A stretch of DNA of 64,000 nt, from positions 159,021-223,020 of the forward strand of contig DIAF01000039.1 of NCBI GenBank assembly GCA_002414665.1, in the 5' to 3' direction. The first letter of the stretch is position 1, and each line of letters opens with the position of its first letter. The notes beneath the pieces were generated by a model that made no database searches, was not told where the DNA came from, and saw nothing but the letters and a program-made list of their open reading frames with translations. The translations under genes were made by a program, and so were the position numbers. This DNA is from Halieaceae bacterium UBA5085 (GTDB lineage: Bacteria; Pseudomonadota; Gammaproteobacteria; Pseudomonadales; Halieaceae). Shown piece after piece: positions 59,212 through 64,000 of the stretch.

Positions 59212-60233
59212 GTGGATGACTGCCCCAAAAACCACGCCGCCGTGCGCGCCAGACCTTCTTCAACCGCGTACTGTGGCGTATACCCCAGCAGGCGCGCCGC
59301 CTTGCTGATATCAGCCTGGGAATGCCGCACATCGCCTTCCCGGAAGTCTGCATAGACCGGTTCCAGGGCCGCCAACTCCGGCTTTCGCACACTCAACAGG
59401 TCACGTATGCCGTAGTAAAGCGCATTCAGTGATGTACGCCCACCGAAAGCCACGTTATACACCTGGTTCACGGCCTCCGGCGACTCCACCGTGGCCGCCA
59501 GCAGGTTGGCTTGCACCACGTTATCGATATAGCAGAAGTCGCGCGAGGTTTCGCCATCACCGTTGATCTGGCAGCGCTGTCCGGCCGTGAGCTCACCGAA
59601 CCAGCGCGGGATGACCGCCGCATAGGCACCCTGGGGATCCTGCCGGGGCCCGAACACATTGAAATAGCGCAGGCCAACCGTCTGCATGCCGTAGGCACGC
59701 CCGAACACATCCGCATAAAGCTCGTTGACATATTTGGTCACGGCGTAGGGTGACAGCGGCTTGCCAATCTCGTCCTCTACCTTGGGCAGGCCCGGGTGAT
59801 CGCCGTAGGTCGATGACGAGGCAGCATAGACGAAACGCCTGACGCCGGCGTCGCGCGCTGACACCAGCATGTTGACGAAGCCATCGATGTTGGCGGCATT
59901 GGTCAGGAGAGGATCTTCCAGAGAGCGGGGAACGCTCCCGAGCGCCGCCTCGTGAAGCACGTACTGGACGCCCTCGACGGCCTGCCGACAATCCGCGAGT
60001 GAGCGGATATCCCCCTCCAGAAATTCGAAGCTGCCCGCGCCTGCCGCCTCCTCGCGCAACGCCTCAAGATTGTGCCGGTGACCGGTTGCGAAATTGTCCA
60101 GGCCGCGCACATGCTGACCCAGCTGCAGCAGACGCTGACACAGGTGCGAGCCGATGAACCCTGCTGCACCGGTCACCAGCCAGGTCACCGGGCTCGCCCG
60201 CAGGGCACCCTCGGTTGCTTCTATCGTTTTCAT
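59208..60233 (-). CDS. tviC: UDP-N-acetylglucosamine/uronate 4-epimerase (TviC/WbpP-like)
   Basis: 341 residues of the extended SDR family: VTGAAGFIGSHLCQRLLQLG (Rossmann Gly-x-x-Gly-x-x-Gly), Tyr-x-x-x-Lys in SPYAVTKYVNEL, and RYFNVFGPRQDPQGAYAAVI, the WbpP/TviC substrate region. It converts the GlcNAc to the GalNAc configuration. First gene of the minus-strand core operon, with the tviB start overlapping its stop. Its ATG lies 195 bp from the divergent prsK. Confidence 0.9.
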   Translation of the reverse strand: MKTIEATEGALRASPVTWLVTGAAGFIGSHLCQRLLQLGQHVRGLDNFATGHRHNLEALREEAAGAGSFEFLEGDIRSLADCRQAVEGVQYVLHEAALGSVPRSLEDPLLTNAANIDGFVNMLVSARDAGVRRFVYAASSSTYGDHPGLPKVEDEIGKPLSPYAVTKYVNELYADVFGRAYGMQTVGLRYFNVFGPRQDPQGAYAAVIPRWFGELTAGQRCQINGDGETSRDFCYIDNVVQANLLAATVESPEAVNQVYNVAFGGRTSLNALYYGIRDLLSVRKPELAALEPVYADFREGDVRHSQADISKAARLLGYTPQYAVEEGLARTAAWFLGQSST

Positions 60234-60428
60234 TCCCCACTCTTCCCCGTTCGGAACCGGCGCGGCGGCGCGACCCTGTAGACCTGAAATGTGCTGCGTT
60301 TGGCATCTACACGCTATCAGCGTTTACACACTGTTACACTGAGTATAAGGTCTGAACGCTATCACGGCCATGCCTGCACACGCAGCGCGGCATAACACGA
60401 CAGATTCGGCGGGGAGTAGGACAATCGG
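60234..60428. promoter_or_regulatory. Divergent promoter region between tviC and prsK
   Basis: Non-coding 195 bp. A sigma-70-like pair TTTACA (about 60331) and TATAAG with a 15-base spacer points toward prsK, but the spacing is short and confidence low. No -24/-12 promoter or PEP-CTERM box was found, so the core operon is probably not directly under PrsR control here. Confidence 0.3.
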
Positions 60429-62504
60429 ATGATGGGCAATGTCGGCCTGATTACGCACCTGATTGCCGCCACCAGTTTTGGACTGCTGGCCCTGCTGCTG
60501 GTCTTCCAGTGGCGCGTGCGACCACTGGGTATAAGCCTCGTTCTCGCCTGCACGGCCTCCGCACTCTGGTCCGCCATCATCGGGCTCGGCACGCTGGCAG
60601 ACTACCCCCCTGTCCACCTGATACAGGTCGCGGAACTGGTACGCAATATCGCCTGGGTGTACTTCCTGCTACAGCTGCTTGGCCTGCAGACAGACGGCGC
60701 CTCGCTCACCCTGCGCGGCCGCGACTGGCGGCCACTGTTCTACCTGGGCTCTGCGGCCGCCCTGTTGATTGTTCTGGCACCAATGCTGGCACCACTGGGA
60801 GGCCTGCACTTCGGCTACGAAGTCACTCTTGCCCTGTGGCTGGCCTTTGCCCTCGGCACGCTGCTGGTCGTGGAGCAGCTCTACCGCAATGCCACCACGG
60901 CGGAGCGCTGGTCGCTGAAGTTTCTCTGTTTCAGCCTGGGTGCCATCGCCGCCTGGGACTTCTTCATGTACTCCGAGGCCCTGCTGTTCCGTCGTCTGGA
61001 CCCGGACCTGTGGCAGGCGCGCGGACTGGTTAACGCGGTGGTCACACCCGCGCTGGGGATTGCCTTCGCGCGCTACAGCTCATGGCGCGTGAGACTCCAG
61101 GTCTCCCGACAGGTCGTCTTCCATACTGTCACGCTCGTGGGTGCCGGCATCTACCTGCTGGGTATGGCCGCGATCGGTTATTTCCTCAAGTTCATGGGAG
61201 GCACCTGGGGTACGGTGCTGCAGCTCGCTTTCCTGGTCGCCGCCGCAACCCTGCTGTTCAGCCTGCTGTTTTCGGGCCGCCTGAGAGCTTTACTGCGCGT
61301 GCAGTTGAGCAAACACTTCTTCAGCTATCGCTATGATTACCGCGAGGAGTGGTTGAAGTTCACCCGGGCGCTCGCCAGCCTTAACGAGGAGGTCGCCGAA
61401 GGCATCATCCGGATCATGGGCCCGTTGGTCGACAGCCGCGCAGGCCTGCTGTGGGGCGGCAGTGAAGGCCAGCCCCTGCGCCTGCTCGCACACTGGGAGA
61501 TGAGCATCCCGGAGGGCGCCGCCGAGGAGGGTCTCGGCGAGTTGCCCGCGTGGCTGCAGCGCACAGACTGGGTGATCAACCTGCAGGAATGGCGGGCCTC
61601 GCCGGATGTCTATGTTGACCTGCAACTGCCGCCGTGGTTGCGGCAGGACGAGTCGCTCTGGCTGATCATCCCACTGGTGTTCCGCGACCGGCTGGAGGGT
61701 GTGTTGATGCTGCGCCGGTCGGAGCTGAAGGACAGCATTAACTGGGAAGACCGCGACCTGCTGAAAACCGCCGGACGCCAGGCGGCCAGCCATCTGGCTC
61801 AGCATCTGGCAAGCCAGGCGCTGGTTGAGGCGCGGCAGTTCGATGCATTCAACCGCTTATCCGCGTATGTCGTGCATGACCTGAAAAATATTCTGGCGCA
61901 ACAGTCCCTGATCGTATCCAATGCTGCCAAGCACCGCCACAACCCGGCGTTTATTGATGACATGATCGCCACAGTCGACAACTCAGTGGCGCGCATGCAG
62001 CGCCTGATGGAGCAAATGCGCAGCGGTATGCGCAGTGCCAGTGCGGCAGACGTTGAGCTGGAACCGCTGCTGCGCCAGGTCATTGACGGGAGGAGCAACA
62101 CCCGGCCCATACCCAGCCTTGCGGGCTTTGACCATCCGGTACACGTGGAAGCGGACAGTGAGCGGCTCGCCACCGTCTTCAACCACCTGATCCAGAATGC
62201 ACAGGAAGCCACCCCGGCCGATGGCAACGTCAGTGTGCAGGTCACCACGAGCGGCAATCAGGTGATCGTGGACATCAGCGACAGCGGCCGCGGCATGGAC
62301 GCCGAGTTTGTGCGGCTGCGCCTGTTCCGCCCCTTTGAATCCACCAAGGGCCTGACCGGCATGGGTATCGGCGCGTTCGAAAGCCGCGAGTACATCCGCC
62401 AGCTGGGTGGCGACATCAGTGTGCAGAGCGAGCCGGGCGTTGGCAGCCGTTTCCGGGTGACCCTGCCGCAGGCCGGCGGACACTCAACGAGTAACATGGA
62501 ATAA
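60429..62504 (+). CDS. prsK: XrtA/PEP-CTERM system histidine kinase PrsK
   Basis: 691 residues. Eight or more N-terminal helices (about 8-280) like the MHYT/7TM-type sensory head of PrsK; a GAF-like domain at about 320-460; the phospho-acceptor His483 in AYVVHDLKNILAQ; and a C-terminal HATPase with VFNHLIQNAQEA (N-box), DISDSGRGMD (G1) and GMGIGAFESREY (G2). AGGA eight bases upstream of the ATG supports the start (a second ATG follows). It should sense an envelope or polymer signal and phosphorylate PrsR, encoded 11 bp downstream. Confidence 0.93.
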   Translation: MMGNVGLITHLIAATSFGLLALLLVFQWRVRPLGISLVLACTASALWSAIIGLGTLADYPPVHLIQVAELVRNIAWVYFLLQLLGLQTDGASLTLRGRDWRPLFYLGSAAALLIVLAPMLAPLGGLHFGYEVTLALWLAFALGTLLVVEQLYRNATTAERWSLKFLCFSLGAIAAWDFFMYSEALLFRRLDPDLWQARGLVNAVVTPALGIAFARYSSWRVRLQVSRQVVFHTVTLVGAGIYLLGMAAIGYFLKFMGGTWGTVLQLAFLVAAATLLFSLLFSGRLRALLRVQLSKHFFSYRYDYREEWLKFTRALASLNEEVAEGIIRIMGPLVDSRAGLLWGGSEGQPLRLLAHWEMSIPEGAAEEGLGELPAWLQRTDWVINLQEWRASPDVYVDLQLPPWLRQDESLWLIIPLVFRDRLEGVLMLRRSELKDSINWEDRDLLKTAGRQAASHLAQHLASQALVEARQFDAFNRLSAYVVHDLKNILAQQSLIVSNAAKHRHNPAFIDDMIATVDNSVARMQRLMEQMRSGMRSASAADVELEPLLRQVIDGRSNTRPIPSLAGFDHPVHVEADSERLATVFNHLIQNAQEATPADGNVSVQVTTSGNQVIVDISDSGRGMDAEFVRLRLFRPFESTKGLTGMGIGAFESREYIRQLGGDISVQSEPGVGSRFRVTLPQAGGHSTSNME

Positions 62505-62515
62505 CCGGATACGAC

Positions 62516-63874
62516 ATGGCAAAGACAACAACCAGACACCTGTTGGTGGTAGAAGATGACAAGGGGCTGCAAAGCCAGCTCCGCTGGGCCTTCGACGGCT
62601 ACGAGGTCGCCATCGCGGGGGACCGCAGTGAGGCCATCACCGCGCTGCGCCGCTTCGAGCCCGGTGTGGTACTGCTGGATCTCGGGCTGCCACCTGACCC
62701 GGGTGGCGTCACCGAAGGTCTCGCCACCCTGCGCGAGGTACTGAGCCTCGCCCCGGAGACGAAAGTGATCGTGGTGACCGGCGACAACGACCGCGCAAAC
62801 GCGGTAAAGGCCATTGCCGGTGGCGCCTGGGATTTCCACCAGAAGCCCGCCGATGCGGAACTGCTGTCCATGCTGGTGGACCGTGCCTATCACGTATACG
62901 CCCTGGAGCGAGAAAACCTGCGGCTGCAAAAGGCCAGCGAGAACATGCCGCTGCGGGACATCATTGCGGTCAGCCCGGAAATGCTGAAAGTGTGTCGCAC
63001 CGTGGAAAAAATTGCCCCCACCGACATCACCACATTGCTGCTCGGCGCCAGCGGAACCGGCAAGGAGCGCTTTGCGCGCGCCCTGCACGAACTGAGCCCC
63101 AGAGCCGGAAAACGCATGGTGGCCATCAACTGTGCGGCGATTCCGGAAAACCTGCTCGAAAGTGAACTGTTCGGGTATGAGAAAGGCGCATTCACCGGCG
63201 CCAACCAGCAGACCATCGGCAAAATTGAGTATGCCAACGAAGGCACGCTGTTCCTCGACGAAATCGGCGACTTGCCGCTGGAATTGCAGGCCAAGTTGCT
63301 GCGCTTTCTGCAGGAGCGTGTGGTCGAGCGCATCGGAGGCCGCAAGGAGATTCCGGTGGACGTGCGCATTGTGTGCGCAACGCACCAGAACCTGGAAGAG
63401 CAGATGCGGGAGGGGCGCTTCCGAGAGGACCTTTACTACCGCATCAGTGAAATGACCATCAAGATCCCCGCCTTGAAAGACCGCACCGGTGACACTGCAG
63501 TGCTGGCCAAGGCATTCCTGTCGCGCTTCAGCGCCGAACTCGGCAACGGTGGTCGCAGCTTCGACAGCGGCGCCCTCGAGGCCCTGGAGCGCTACAGCTG
63601 GCCAGGCAATGTGCGGGAACTGGAGAGCCGGGTGAAGCGTGCAGCGATTATGGCAGATGGCCCCCAGGTGACCGCAGAGGACCTGGAACTGGACATGCAA
63701 TCTGCGGAAGACACGCTGCCGCTCAACCTGCGCCAGGTGAGAGACGCGGCCGAGCGTGGGGCGATCATCCGCGCTATGGGGCATGCCGGAGACAACGTCT
63801 CAGAGGCGGCTGCCCTGCTCGGCGTAACCCGGCCAACGTTGTATACCATGCTGGAAAAGTACGGCCTCAAATAA
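62516..63874 (+). CDS. prsR: PEP-CTERM-box response regulator PrsR (sigma-54 activator)
   Basis: 452 residues. Receiver domain with phospho-Asp55 (VVLLDLGLPP) and Asp-Asp at 14-15; AAA sigma-54 activation domain with Walker A GASGTGKE (177-184), GAFTGA at 224-229 (sigma-54 contact), Walker B LFLDEIGDLP; and a C-terminal Fis-type helix-turn-helix with SEAAALLGVTRPTLYTML. It activates RpoN promoters from distant sites. The three sigma-54 promoters with matched upstream boxes at the PEP-CTERM genes are its likely targets. It lacks an autoinhibitory oddity; all motifs are intact. Confidence 0.95.
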   Translation: MAKTTTRHLLVVEDDKGLQSQLRWAFDGYEVAIAGDRSEAITALRRFEPGVVLLDLGLPPDPGGVTEGLATLREVLSLAPETKVIVVTGDNDRANAVKAIAGGAWDFHQKPADAELLSMLVDRAYHVYALERENLRLQKASENMPLRDIIAVSPEMLKVCRTVEKIAPTDITTLLLGASGTGKERFARALHELSPRAGKRMVAINCAAIPENLLESELFGYEKGAFTGANQQTIGKIEYANEGTLFLDEIGDLPLELQAKLLRFLQERVVERIGGRKEIPVDVRIVCATHQNLEEQMREGRFREDLYYRISEMTIKIPALKDRTGDTAVLAKAFLSRFSAELGNGGRSFDSGALEALERYSWPGNVRELESRVKRAAIMADGPQVTAEDLELDMQSAEDTLPLNLRQVRDAAERGAIIRAMGHAGDNVSEAAALLGVTRPTLYTMLEKYGLK

Positions 63875-63889
63875 CCGGAGCTTTCTGCG

Positions 63890-64000
63890 GTGATACCACC
63901 GACCCGATCACCGTTTCCCTGGCTATGGCTGGGTTACTCCCTGCTGCTGGTCTACGGCACCTGGTTCCCGCTTGACCGCTGGGACTGGGCACTGGGAGGC
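63890..64000 (+). CDS. VanZ-like membrane protein, N-terminus only
   Basis: A GTG at 63890, nine bases after GGAG, opens a frame to the window end (37 codons). The visible peptide has one hydrophobic helix with WLGYSLLLVYGTWFPLDRWD, which resembles the first helix and Phe-Pro motif of VanZ-like proteins. Such a gene often ends the XrtA core. Too short to be certain. Confidence 0.5.
   Translation, partial: MIPPTRSPFPWLWLGYSLLLVYGTWFPLDRWDWALGG

Noticed and set aside
62258..63784. 508-residue open frame on the minus strand
   Set aside because: Antisense to prsK/prsR, whose motifs are complete and unambiguous on the plus strand.
1..64000. Mobile elements, CRISPR arrays, tRNA or rRNA genes
   Set aside because: I looked for repeated spacers, transposase or integrase motifs and tRNA-like stems and found none. 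The island in the middle has no visible integrase or attachment repeats.

Overview
The window looks like chromosomal DNA of a Gram-negative, probably marine gammaproteobacterium. A Halieaceae/Cellvibrionales-type host is my guess from overall gene style, not a demonstrated assignment. It is almost entirely an exosortase A (XrtA)/PEP-CTERM exopolysaccharide locus, holding sorting enzyme, polymer machinery, regulator pair and cargo. I found no tRNA, rRNA, CRISPR array, insertion sequence or phage gene.

Left arm (1-17964, GC-rich). prsT (cut by the window edge), an AMIN/beta-barrel outer-membrane protein, a LolD-like ATPase, a divergent LolA-like periplasmic protein, two FtsX-type permeases, an adenylate-forming enzyme and two exosortase-associated acyltransferases of the long-chain N-acyl amino acid synthase type. 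Three PEP-CTERM proteins are interspersed. Each has its own sigma-54 -24/-12 promoter and, 64-75 bp further upstream, a shared 17-bp element TGTC-N5-TYTTTACA that I propose is the PrsR-binding PEP-CTERM box. A strong terminator, an acyl carrier protein, a membrane-anchored sugar-dehydrogenase/cytochrome c fusion and a TPR protein follow.

Middle (about 18.1-38.8 kb, visibly more AT-rich). A variable polysaccharide module: a GT2, an asparagine-synthase-like protein without the glutaminase cysteine, deacetylases, GNAT/FemAB-like acyltransferases, exosortase-associated hydrolases 1 and 2, a propeller-like secreted protein, a polysaccharide-lyase-14-like protein, a flippase, two sulfotransferases, a pyruvyltransferase, the exosortase A-associated O-glycosylation ligase and two ATP-grasp proteins. 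Many genes overlap as GTGA or ATGA. Two very small genes are coupled to neighbours: a 27-residue membrane peptide before the ligase and a 49-residue ORF before the flippase.

Right arm (38.6-64 kb, GC-rich). The conserved XrtA core: CapK-like enzyme, four GT4 glycosyltransferases, asparagine-synthase-like amidotransferase 1, XrtA fused to EpsI, FemAB, DUF3473 deacetylase, wecB, beta-barrel protein, tyrosine autokinase, chain-length determinant, export lipoprotein, ATPase and the tviB/tviC pair. Divergent from it are prsK and prsR, then the start of a VanZ-like gene.

Working model. TviC/TviB and WecB supply acidic amino sugars. Glycosyltransferases build a unit that is decorated with sulfate, pyruvate and acyl groups, flipped, polymerised, and exported by the chain-length/OPX/beta-barrel machinery. 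PEP-CTERM proteins, switched on by PrsK-PrsR with sigma-54, cross by Sec and are cut and presumably glycosylated by XrtA and the O-ligase. A separate lipid module (acyltransferases, adenylating enzyme, LolCDE-like transporter, LolA-like carrier, AMIN barrel) may make and export an acylated product. That last part is inference and is the least explored part of the window.
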